Shown here piece after piece: positions 38,262 to 45,993 of a stretch of DNA of 64,000 bases. A program made the position numbers and the translations under genes. How positions within the stretch are numbered: the first letter of the stretch is position 1; each line of letters starts with the position of its first letter. Origin of the DNA: Haemophilus_D parainfluenzae_AD (GTDB taxonomy: Bacteria > Pseudomonadota > Gammaproteobacteria > Enterobacterales > Pasteurellaceae); NCBI RefSeq assembly GCF_001679325.1, contig NZ_LZMX01000026.1. One strand, 5' to 3'. Below the pieces are notes generated by a model. That model did no database searches. It was not told the DNA's origin and was given only the letters and a program-made list of their open reading frames with translations.

Positions 38262-38290
38262 ATCTTTATTGCTTATATCTTATATACAGA

Positions 38291-38986
38291 TTAATCTTTT
38301 ATTTTATCTAACAATACGCTCACCACCTTCGGTATGCCCATCCCCGCTTTTTCTTTTATTGCGATGACGTGCTTACGAACAAATCCTGTATTGGGATTTG
38401 GATCGATCAAGTAAATTGGCGCTTTGCTTGGCGCTTCATTAACTAAGCCATTCGCAGGATACACTTGCAAAGAAGTACCAATCACTAACACGACATCCGC
38501 TTGCGCTACAATATCAATTGCTCGCTCTAACATCGGCACCATTTCACCGAAAAAAACAATATATGGACGCATTGGATGCCCATTTGGATCTTTATCTTCC
38601 AATTTCTGATCGCCAAAACAATCTACGATATAACTTTCATCAAAGCTACTGCGAGCTTTATTTAGTTCACCATGTAAGTGTAAAACATTTGAGCTTCCTG
38701 CGCGCTCATGTAAATCATCCACATTTTGCGTGATAATTCTCACATCATAGGCTTTTTCTAATTCAACTAGTGCGAGATGCGCAGCGTTTGGCTTAGCTGC
38801 TGCGGCATTTTTGCGGCGCTGATTATAGAAATTGAGCACTTTCGCACGGTTCTTTTGCAAAGCTTCTGGCGTACAAACTTCCTCTACTTTATGCCCGGCC
38901 CATAAACCATCTTCCGCTCTAAATGTGGGAATACCACTTTCGGCACTAATTCCTGCGCCTGTTAATACGACACAAATAGGTTTCAT
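38291..38986 (-). CDS. cobB: NAD-dependent protein deacylase (sirtuin)
   Basis: A 231-residue class III-type sirtuin. The NAD site is GAGISAESGIPTFRAEDGLW (residues 11-30), followed by TQNVDDLHERAG and the catalytic histidine in LHLHGEL. FYNQRR gives the Y-x-x-R pair linked to desuccinylase/demalonylase activity. The two CxxC pairs that bind structural zinc in most sirtuins are missing: the region reads KARSSFDESYIVDCFGD and DPNGHPMRPYIVFFGE, with one cysteine only. A similar cysteine-poor form is known from Bacteroidetes-like sirtuins, so this seems a real subtype, not an error. It would remove acyl groups from lysines in the cytoplasm. Confidence 0.9.
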   Translation of the reverse strand: MKPICVVLTGAGISAESGIPTFRAEDGLWAGHKVEEVCTPEALQKNRAKVLNFYNQRRKNAAAAKPNAAHLALVELEKAYDVRIITQNVDDLHERAGSSNVLHLHGELNKARSSFDESYIVDCFGDQKLEDKDPNGHPMRPYIVFFGEMVPMLERAIDIVAQADVVLVIGTSLQVYPANGLVNEAPSKAPIYLIDPNPNTGFVRKHVIAIKEKAGMGIPKVVSVLLDKIKD

Positions 38987-39051
38987 AATATCCTCCTCAG
39001 CACTTTATATTATAAGCCTGAACAACAAATTTACTTCAAATTTATAATAAA

Positions 39052-39081
39052 AAATCGGGCAATTTTTAAACTGCCCGATTT
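39052..39081 (-). terminator. Terminator of the art operon
   Basis: AAATCGGGCA and TGCCCGATTT pair, with a T-rich tail on the minus strand, 21 bases beyond the artM stop codon. Confidence 0.82.
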
Positions 39082-39102
39082 GTTTCTATTTTTGACCGCA
39101 CT

Positions 39103-39786
39103 TTATGCTTTTGCGGTATTAATACGCTCAAATGCTAACACTTTATTTTCTAACTGACGGAGTAATAAAGTGGCAATGCCGGTAATAATGAGGTAAATAC
39201 CACCTGCAATACCATAGATAGTTAGCGCATCATATTCTGTGCCGTAAAGTTGGCGTGCATATCCCATAATATCCATGATCGTAATGGTCGAAGCCAACGC
39301 TGTACCTTTAAATACCAAGATAATTTCATTGGTATAAGACGGGAGTGCACGTTTTAACGCATAAGGAATTAAGATTTTTAACGTCTGCAGACGACTTAAA
39401 CCTAATGCTGCACAGCTCTCCCATTGACCTTTAGAGATCGCTTTTACTGCGCCATGGAATAACTGGGTTGAATAAGCGGCACTATTCAAAGCCAAAGCTA
39501 ACGCTGCACAGAACCATGCATTGGAGAATAATCCCCATAATGGGCTGTCCACCAACCATTGGAATTGTCCTGGCCCCGCATAAATTAAGAAAAACTGCAC
39601 TAAAAGTGGGGTGCCTGTAAATAAAACGAGGAATAAATTGACCGCACTTTTCACCAATTTATTGCCAATAGAAAGCAAGAAGGTTAAGCCCAATGCAAGG
39701 AAAAAGGCAATAAACAATGCAACAACTGTAAGCAACAGGCTAGTCGGAATACCTTGAGCAATGACTGCTAAATACTCTTGAAACAT
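39103..39786 (-). CDS. artM: Arginine ABC transporter permease ArtM
   Basis: A 227-residue inner-membrane permease of the HisM/ArtM type. The conserved cytoplasmic EAA-like loop reads GQWESCAALGLSRLQTLKILI. It pairs with ArtQ to form the channel, driven by ArtP. It is the last gene of artPIQM, sharing one base with artQ, with a hairpin behind it. Confidence 0.93.
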   Translation of the reverse strand: MFQEYLAVIAQGIPTSLLLTVVALFIAFFLALGLTFLLSIGNKLVKSAVNLFLVLFTGTPLLVQFFLIYAGPGQFQWLVDSPLWGLFSNAWFCAALALALNSAAYSTQLFHGAVKAISKGQWESCAALGLSRLQTLKILIPYALKRALPSYTNEIILVFKGTALASTITIMDIMGYARQLYGTEYDALTIYGIAGGIYLIITGIATLLLRQLENKVLAFERINTAKA

Positions 39787-40457
39787 TATTCGACTCCCCG
39801 TTCAAATCGAGTGAAACGTAATTCTAATTTGCGAATACCTGCTTGGCTGATCAACGTAATCACCAAATAAATTAACGCAGCAATGCCATACCAAGTGAAA
39901 GGCTCATGAGTGTTCGTATTGATGTATCCTGCTTGACGCATTAAATCATCGACACCGATTAATGACACCAACGCCGTATCTTTTAATAACACGAGCCATT
40001 GATTGCTTAAGCCCGGTAAAGCGTGTCGCCATACTTGTGGCATAATCAAATGAATGAAGGTATAAGGACGGCTTAATCCTAACGCGGCACCTGATTCCCA
40101 CTGTCCTTTGGGAATAGCTTGGATCGCACCACGTAAGGTTTGTGAAGCATAAGAGGCAAAAATCAAAGACAATGCAAATACACCACAACCAAAGGCACTG
40201 AATTCAATATACTCACCTGTCAGCATTTCTACTATTTGGGTTGAGCCAAAATAAATTAGTAGAACCACTAAAATTTCCGGTAAACCACGCAATAAAGCAA
40301 TCACAATAGAAGCTGGTTTTGCAATAAAGACATATTTATTCGCTTCTAAAGCCGTAAAAATAATACTGAGCAATAAACCGACAATTAACGAGCAAATAGC
40401 AAGCCCTAAGGTCATTAGGGCTGCATGTCCAATTAATGTAAGATAATCATAAAACAT
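39786..40457 (-). CDS. artQ: Arginine ABC transporter permease ArtQ
   Basis: A 223-residue permease with about five helices. The EAA-like loop is GQWESGAALGLSRPYTFIHLI, nearly identical to that of ArtM. It lies between artI (three-base gap) and artM (one-base overlap), so the operon is tightly coupled. Confidence 0.93.
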   Translation of the reverse strand: MFYDYLTLIGHAALMTLGLAICSLIVGLLLSIIFTALEANKYVFIAKPASIVIALLRGLPEILVVLLIYFGSTQIVEMLTGEYIEFSAFGCGVFALSLIFASYASQTLRGAIQAIPKGQWESGAALGLSRPYTFIHLIMPQVWRHALPGLSNQWLVLLKDTALVSLIGVDDLMRQAGYINTNTHEPFTWYGIAALIYLVITLISQAGIRKLELRFTRFERGVE

Positions 40458-40460
40458 AGA

Positions 40461-41180
40461 TTATTTTGTCATCCATTTGTCATAGATTTTTTGGTATTCA
40501 CCATTTGCTTTCACGGTTTCTAAACCTTTATTTAAGCTTTCTAGCAATTCTTTGCTTGATTTATTCACCGCAATACCTAAACCATTACCGAAATATTTTT
40601 TGTTAGTCACTTTCTCGCCAACAAATTGAATTTCAGGCTCTTTAGAAATCATATCAGACAATACGGCTGTATCACCGAAGATGATATCAATACGACCATT
40701 TTTTAAGTCTAAGATCGCATCTTGTAAGCTTGCATAAGATTTTGCATTATATTGCTTGGTTTCTGCTGCGGTATATTGTTGGAATGTTGTTCCGTTTTGA
40801 ACACCAATTGTTTTTGCTGAAGCTAAATCTGCTTTGCCTTTTAAAGCGACATAACTTGCTGTGCTGTCATAATACGCATTAGAAAATGAAACTTGTTTTG
40901 CACGCGCTTCAGTAATATCCATTGCAGAAATCGCTGCATCAAAACGTTTTGCTTTCAAGCTTGGAATTAATGCATCAAAAGATTGGCTTTTAAAATGACA
41001 AGTCGCTTGGATTTCTTTACAAATTGCATTCGCTACATCCACATCAAAACCGATAATTTCACCTTTTTCATTTGTTGTTTCAAATGGCGGGTAGCTCGGC
41101 TCCATCGCGAAAGTGATTTTTTGTGCATTTGCAGCAAAAGCTGAGCCCATTAACATTGCGCTTAAAAGTAATTTTTTCAT
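40461..41180 (-). CDS. artI: Arginine ABC transporter periplasmic binding protein
   Basis: A 239-residue solute-binding protein with signal peptide MKKLLLSAMLMGSAFAANA. The mature part starts ITFAMEPSYPPFETTNEKGE and contains GFDVDVANAICKE, SLKAKRFDAAISAMDIT and GVQNGTTFQQY, the amino-acid-binding SBP family 3 pattern. It delivers arginine to ArtQM. It follows artP by 11 bases. Confidence 0.94.
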   Translation of the reverse strand: MKKLLLSAMLMGSAFAANAQKITFAMEPSYPPFETTNEKGEIIGFDVDVANAICKEIQATCHFKSQSFDALIPSLKAKRFDAAISAMDITEARAKQVSFSNAYYDSTASYVALKGKADLASAKTIGVQNGTTFQQYTAAETKQYNAKSYASLQDAILDLKNGRIDIIFGDTAVLSDMISKEPEIQFVGEKVTNKKYFGNGLGIAVNKSSKELLESLNKGLETVKANGEYQKIYDKWMTK

Positions 41181-41191
41181 GTTGTGTTTCC

Positions 41192-41929
41192 TTATTCTGA
41201 GTGTGAAAGATATTGTTTAAATTGTTCGGTTTTTGGATTATCAAAGCAATCTGCACTGCCCATTTCAATAATCTTACCTTGTTCCATATAGACGACCTTA
41301 GTCGCCACTTTTTGTGCCACGTTCACTTCGTGAGTCACAATCACCTGAGTAATACCTGTTTGTTGAAGTTCTTTAATGATATCAACAACTTGAGCTGTAA
41401 TTTCAGGATCCAGTGCTGCCGTTGGTTCATCAAACAGCAACACTTGTGGTTTCATCATTAATGCTCGAGCAATAGCAACACGTTGTTGCTGCCCGCCTGA
41501 TAAGTGAAGGGGAAAACGATCGGCATGCTCTTCCAAACGTAAACGTTTTAAAAGTTCTAATGCATCTTTTTTCGCTTCTTCTTCGCTAATGCCTAATACT
41601 TTTTGGGGCGCTTCAATTAGGTTTTCAATCACCGTTAAATGCGGCCAAAGATTGTATTGTTGAAATACCATGCCCACATCTTGACGAAGTTGACGAATGG
41701 CTTTCAGATTATTATTCGCTTGAGACAAATCAAAATGATTATTCGCAATATGCAATTCGCCAGAGGTCGGCACTTCTAATAAATTTAATGTACGGATTAA
41801 CGTACTTTTTCCTGCGCCACTTGGTCCAAGTAACACCACGGTATCGCCTTCTTGTGCATCAAGATTGATATCAAACAATGCCTGTGATGAACCATAAAAG
41901 AAATTCAAATTTTTAACACTAATCGCCAT
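41192..41929 (-). CDS. artP: Arginine ABC transporter ATP-binding protein
   Basis: A 245-residue ABC ATPase: Walker A GPSGAGKSTLIRTL near residue 34, signature LSGGQQQRVAIARALMM, Walker B LLFDEPTAALDPE. It is the first gene of artPIQM. Two tandem ARG boxes 36-74 bases upstream imply repression by ArgR when arginine is plentiful, as for E. coli artP. Confidence 0.95.
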   Translation of the reverse strand: MAISVKNLNFFYGSSQALFDINLDAQEGDTVVLLGPSGAGKSTLIRTLNLLEVPTSGELHIANNHFDLSQANNNLKAIRQLRQDVGMVFQQYNLWPHLTVIENLIEAPQKVLGISEEEAKKDALELLKRLRLEEHADRFPLHLSGGQQQRVAIARALMMKPQVLLFDEPTAALDPEITAQVVDIIKELQQTGITQVIVTHEVNVAQKVATKVVYMEQGKIIEMGSADCFDNPKTEQFKQYLSHSE

Positions 41930-41964
41930 ACTAAGTTTACTGCTATCCTCTCTTGATTTCTAAG

Positions 41965-42003
41965 AATGAATAAATATTACTTTTTAATGATTAATTATGC
42001 AAG
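41965..42003 (-). promoter_or_regulatory. Tandem ARG boxes (ArgR operator)
   Basis: Two 18-base segments, AATGAATAAATATTACTT at 41965-41982 and AATGATTAATTATGCAAG at 41986-42003, each match 14 of 18 positions of the E. coli ARG box AATGAATAATTATTCATA. They are separated by three bases, the usual arrangement for an ArgR hexamer, and lie just before artP. Confidence 0.78.
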
Positions 42004-42011
42004 TGTTTTTG

Positions 42012-42041
42012 TAAAAAAATCCCAAAAAAGTTTTTGGGATC
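42012..42041 (-). terminator. Terminator of gmhA
   Basis: ATCCCAAAAA and TTTTTGGGAT pair around a two-base loop, with seven T following on the minus strand, 38 bases past the gmhA stop codon. Confidence 0.78.
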
Positions 42042-42078
42042 TTTAAATCATTGAATTTTAAACCGCACTTATTGCGAA

Positions 42079-42663
42079 TTAGGCCTCTTTCGCCATCTCA
42101 AATTCAACTAGCATCATTAAAATATGAATCACTTTGATGTGGATTTCTTGAATGCGATCTGCATAACCAAAGTGTGGCACTCGAATTTCAACATCCGCTA
42201 AACCTGCCATTTTACCGCCATCTTTACCTGTCATTGCAATCACTTTCATGCCTTTTGCTTTTGCCGCTTCAATCGCATTTAAGATATTTTTAGAATTGCC
42301 TGATGTCGATAATCCAAATAAAACATCGCCTTCTTTACCCACTGCTTCAACAAAGCGAGAGAATACATATTCATAACCAAAGTCATTACTTACACAGCTT
42401 AAATGACTTACATCTGAAATCGCAATCGCAGGATAACCTGGGCGGTTTTCACGATAACGACCAGTTAGTTCTTCGGCAAAATGCATAGCATCACAGTGAG
42501 AACCACCATTACCGCAAGATAATACTTTACCGCCATTTTTAAAGCTTTCTGCTAATAATTTAGCTGCTTTTTCAATAAGTTTGATGTTGTCATCATCTGA
42601 AACAAACTTGTTTAATACGTCTTGAGCTTCCATAAGCTCTGCTTTAATTTGATCAAAATACAT
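42079..42663 (-). CDS. gmhA: Phosphoheptose isomerase (sedoheptulose-7-phosphate isomerase)
   Basis: A 194-residue SIS-domain enzyme that starts ADP-heptose synthesis for the lipooligosaccharide core. VLSCGNGGSHCDAMHFAEELTG and GLSTSGNSKNILNAIEAA are the sugar-phosphate and active-site loops, with histidine and glutamate ligands near the C-terminus (IQEIHIKVIH). The frame extends upstream, but the ATG at 42663 follows AAGGAG. Confidence 0.96.
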   Translation of the reverse strand: MYFDQIKAELMEAQDVLNKFVSDDDNIKLIEKAAKLLAESFKNGGKVLSCGNGGSHCDAMHFAEELTGRYRENRPGYPAIAISDVSHLSCVSNDFGYEYVFSRFVEAVGKEGDVLFGLSTSGNSKNILNAIEAAKAKGMKVIAMTGKDGGKMAGLADVEIRVPHFGYADRIQEIHIKVIHILMMLVEFEMAKEA

Positions 42664-42862
42664 TTTATTCTCCTTAAAAATTAAAATTCGAAATAGCGTT
42701 GGCATTGTATAGCGTTCATTTCAAATAATCTAGCGCTCTTTCTTATCTCTCTATTTTCCAGCCTACTTCTCATTCTTTTGCGATACTAATCACAGATTCA
42801 ATTAAAAACACTTTAAAAAATGACCGCACTTTTTAAACTCAAACAATTTAAAAGGAGAGATT

Positions 42863-43672
42863 ATGCGAGCGATTTACTTATTACTTTACCTTCTATTCAG
42901 CCAAATAACCTGGGCGAACGAGCGTGATTTAATGCTATTAGGCACTTATGAAAACCAAGATGTTCAAGGTTGGGTGATGTCTGAAAAATTGGATGGGGTA
43001 CGAGGTTATTGGGACGGCAAAACATTATTAAGTCGTCAAGGGCTGCCCTTGCCCGCACCGACCTATTTTACTGCTCAATTTCCGCCTTTTGCCATTGATG
43101 GTGAGCTTTTTAGTGAACGTAATCAATTTGAAGAAATTGCTTCTATCACGAAATCCTTTAAAGGTGATAATTGGGCAAAATTAACACTTTATGTTTTTGA
43201 TGTGCCTAATGCCTCAGGCAACCTTTTTGAACGTCTCAAAACCTTAGAAGATTATTTGAAAGAACACCCTACGCCTTATATCAAGATTATTCCGCAAATT
43301 CCGATACGAGATAAAACACATTTATTCGAGTATTTGCATGAAATTGAAGGGAAAAAAGGTGAAGGGATTGTATTACGTAATCCTCATGCGCCTTACGAAA
43401 GAAAACGCAGTACACAAATTTTAAAGTTAAAAAGCACTTATGATGAAGAATGCACTGTGATAGCACATCACAAAGGGAAAGGACAATTCGAAAATATACT
43501 CGGCTCGCTCACCTGTGAAAATCATCGTGGAAAATTCAAAATTGGTTCAGGATTTAATCTGAGCGAGCGCGAAAATCCACCACCTATTGGCAGCTCGATT
43601 ACCTACAAATATCGTGGATTAACCAACTCCGGAAAACCTCGTTTTGCCACTTATTGGCGAGAGAAAAAATAA
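42863..43672 (+). CDS. ligA: Exported ATP-dependent DNA ligase (LigA of Haemophilus)
   Basis: A 269-residue minimal ATP-dependent ligase with signal peptide MRAIYLLLYLLFSQITWA. The nucleotidyl-lysine motif I is SEKLDGVRGYW, motif III FAIDGELF, motif IV EGIVLRNPHAPYE, motif V LKLKS; an OB-fold follows to the end. The periplasmic Haemophilus ligase of this type is linked to DNA uptake and natural competence. It sits next to gmhA and the art operon as in H. influenzae. A USS lies 35 bases upstream. Confidence 0.92.
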   Translation: MRAIYLLLYLLFSQITWANERDLMLLGTYENQDVQGWVMSEKLDGVRGYWDGKTLLSRQGLPLPAPTYFTAQFPPFAIDGELFSERNQFEEIASITKSFKGDNWAKLTLYVFDVPNASGNLFERLKTLEDYLKEHPTPYIKIIPQIPIRDKTHLFEYLHEIEGKKGEGIVLRNPHAPYERKRSTQILKLKSTYDEECTVIAHHKGKGQFENILGSLTCENHRGKFKIGSGFNLSERENPPPIGSSITYKYRGLTNSGKPRFATYWREKK

Positions 43673-43709
43673 GAGCGGTCAAAAACATCGCTATTTTTGA
43701 CCGCTCTTT
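43671..43709. terminator. Bidirectional terminator between ligA and trxA
   Basis: AAGAGCGGTCAAAAA and TTTTTGACCGCTCTT form a hairpin overlapping the ligA stop. The arms are the GAGCGGT variant of the uptake signal. Confidence 0.8.
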
Positions 43710-43725
43710 ATGTTTAATAACTCAA

Positions 43726-44049
43726 TTATAGGTGTTGATTAATAAACGCCGCTAATTGATTTTTGGGTAACGCACCGACTTGTGTTGCAACAAGTTGGCC
43801 ATTTTTGAAAAGTAGTAAAGTTGGGATACTACGTACACCAAATTGACCTGCCACTAATTGGTTGTCATCTACGTTGATTTTAACGATTTTTGCTTTACCT
43901 GCGAATTCAGGTGCGATTTCATCTAAAATTGGTGCAATCATTTTGCAAGGGCCACACCATGGCGCCCAGAAATCCACTAATACTGGAATATCAGATTGCA
44001 CAACAGTAGTTTCAAAATCTGCATCATTAATATGTAATACTTCGCTCAT
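43726..44049 (-). CDS. trxA: Thioredoxin
   Basis: A 107-residue thioredoxin with the active site WCGPCK (residues 31-36) and conserved DFWAPWCGPCK and IPTLLLFKNG segments. It is reduced by TrxB, encoded at 4.4 kb. The frame reads further upstream, but the ATG at 44049 starts the canonical MSEVLHIND and has AAGGA before it. Confidence 0.96.
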   Translation of the reverse strand: MSEVLHINDADFETTVVQSDIPVLVDFWAPWCGPCKMIAPILDEIAPEFAGKAKIVKINVDDNQLVAGQFGVRSIPTLLLFKNGQLVATQVGALPKNQLAAFINQHL

Positions 44050-44164
44050 TTTTGTTTCCTTATTGAATAGTGCTGACGAATCAACACCTAATGTTAATTG
44101 ATTTTGTACATAATAGCACAAGGTATATTGGATTGCACAGATTAGTCCGATTGATAAAAACTAA

Positions 44165-45274
44165 TTATTTAAGTTGTGCAAACGCCTGTAATAAATCGGC
44201 TTTGATGTCTTCTACATCTTCTAAGCCAACAGAAAAACGCAATAATGTGTTTGTAATACCACGAGCAACACGTTCAGCTTCAGGAATATCCATATGGGTT
44301 TGGGTCGCAGGATAGGTAATAAAACTTTCTGTACCGCCTAAGCTTTCCGCAAAGGTAATCAATTTGATTGATTTTAAGAAAGTATTCACCCAATTTTCAT
44401 CTTTCAAACGGAAAGACAGCATACCGCCTTTGTTTGGATATAACACACTATCAATTTGTGGCTGTTCGCGTAAAAATTCTGCAATCGCCTTCGCATTATC
44501 TTGATGGCGTTTCATACGTAATGAAAGGGTTTTCATTCCGCGCACAGTTAACCAAGAATCAAACGGCGAAAGTACTGCACCTGCACCATTTTGAATATAG
44601 GCGATACGATCACAAAGCGCTTGTCCTTTTGCAATAATCAAGCCAACTAAACTATCATTATGACCCGCAATATATTTTGTGCCACTGTGGATTACAATAT
44701 CCGCGCCTAAATCTAATGGACGAGATAGCACAGGAGTTAAAAAAGTATTGTCTACTATCATTAACAAGTTGTGTTTTTTCGCTAATTTTGAAATTTCTGC
44801 CACATCACACTCTTCCATTAATGGATTAGATGGAGTTTCAATAAAAATCGCTTTTGTATTCGCTGTAATCGCAGCTTCAATTTCAGCTAAAGAAGCTGTA
44901 TTCACATAAACGGGTTTTACACTGTTGTTATTTTTATAGGCAAAATCCAATAAACGATAAGTCCCACCATATACATCACTTGACACAATCCATTCATCTG
45001 GGCCTTTAAATAAATTCATCAGCACTTGAATTGCCGCCATGCCGGAGGAAAAGGCAAAACCACGATCACCATTTTCTAATTTTGCTACGGTATCTTCCAA
45101 AACAGTACGCGTTGGATTTTTTGTACGCGTATAATCAAATCCCGTGCTTTCACCAATCCCGTGATGACCATAAGCCGTTGAAAGATAAATTGGCGTAGAG
45201 ACTGCACCAGTACGTTCATCACTGCGATTTCCCGCTTGGGCTAATAATGTATCGATAGAATATTGTTGTGTCAT
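44165..45274 (-). CDS. metB: Cystathionine gamma-synthase
   Basis: A 369-residue PLP enzyme of the Cys/Met metabolism family. The PLP lysine is in HSGTKYIAGHND; further motifs are YTRTKNPTRTVLE, AFSSGMAAI and DNTFLTPVLSRPLDLGAD. It joins an activated homoserine to cysteine in methionine synthesis. The family also holds cystathionine lyases with similar sequence, so the exact reaction is the best family call rather than proven. No clear MetJ box was seen upstream. Confidence 0.85.
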   Translation of the reverse strand: MTQQYSIDTLLAQAGNRSDERTGAVSTPIYLSTAYGHHGIGESTGFDYTRTKNPTRTVLEDTVAKLENGDRGFAFSSGMAAIQVLMNLFKGPDEWIVSSDVYGGTYRLLDFAYKNNNSVKPVYVNTASLAEIEAAITANTKAIFIETPSNPLMEECDVAEISKLAKKHNLLMIVDNTFLTPVLSRPLDLGADIVIHSGTKYIAGHNDSLVGLIIAKGQALCDRIAYIQNGAGAVLSPFDSWLTVRGMKTLSLRMKRHQDNAKAIAEFLREQPQIDSVLYPNKGGMLSFRLKDENWVNTFLKSIKLITFAESLGGTESFITYPATQTHMDIPEAERVARGITNTLLRFSVGLEDVEDIKADLLQAFAQLK

Positions 45275-45481
45275 AATTTACCTCTAAAACATGCAAAAAT
45301 TTGACCGCGCTTTTCTTGATTTAATGGCGAACAAAACGCTCCAATTTTGTCATAAACCCAATCACGATAAAAGTAGAAATTGAAAACTCAGTAAAAATTA
45401 TATTCTTGTATCAAATTTTGCTTTAATTTCAGCCGAAACGAAGATTTTTTCAACATTTGAATTTTTTTTTCAGATCTTCGA

Positions 45482-45509
45482 TTGACAGAATTTCAAATTC
45501 CCGTAAAAT
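45482..45509 (+). promoter_or_regulatory. Strong promoter of the tRNA cluster
   Basis: A consensus TTGACA, a 16-base spacer and TAAAAT precede the tRNA-Gly gene by about 20 bases, with a GC-rich discriminator (GCACCGC) typical of stable-RNA promoters under stringent control. Confidence 0.82.
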
Positions 45510-45529
45510 GCACCGCACTAACAGCGTAT

Positions 45530-45605
<76 letters not shown>

Positions 45606-45612
45606 AACTAAC

Positions 45613-45686
45613 GGCGTGTTAGCAAAGCGGTTATGCACTGGATTGCAAATCCATGTAGCTCGGTTCGACTCCGGGACACGCCTCCA
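45613..45686 (+). tRNA. tRNA-Cys (GCA)
   Basis: A 74-base cloverleaf with acceptor GGCGTGT/ACACGCC, anticodon loop ATTGCAAAT with GCA, T-loop TTCGACT and encoded CCA. It follows tRNA-Gly by seven bases. Confidence 0.97.
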
Positions 45687-45714
45687 TAACCACGCAGTTA
45701 GTTAATCACTCGAT

Positions 45715-45801
45715 GCCCGAGTGGTGGAATCGGTAGACACAAGGGATTTAAAATCCCTCGCCTTTCGAGGCGTGCCAGTTCAAGTCTGGCTTCGGGCACC
45801 A
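45715..45801 (+). tRNA. tRNA-Leu (TAA)
   Basis: An 87-base class II tRNA with acceptor GCCCGAG/TTCGGGC, anticodon TAA, a long variable arm (CGCCTTTCGAGGCG) and encoded CCA. It is the last gene before the T6SS accessory island, which starts on the other strand at about 46 kb. Confidence 0.97.
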
Positions 45802-45993
45802 TTCTTTATTCTAATCGAATAGTCAATATCTCATTTAATAATTAAGTATTTTATCCAAACTATTAAATAGAACTTCTATTCCGTTTCAAAAATTTTAGTT
45901 ATCGCCTACACTTGAAATTATTTATTCCCAGAAAAACAATAATTTTCCTAATAAAAGTGCGGTAAAAATTCGCACTTTTACTATATAATTCTA

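Noticed and set aside
45275..45481. Possible gene or MetJ site between metB and the tRNA cluster
   Set aside because: No frame with a start signal and no AGACGTCT-like MetJ box were found in this stretch.
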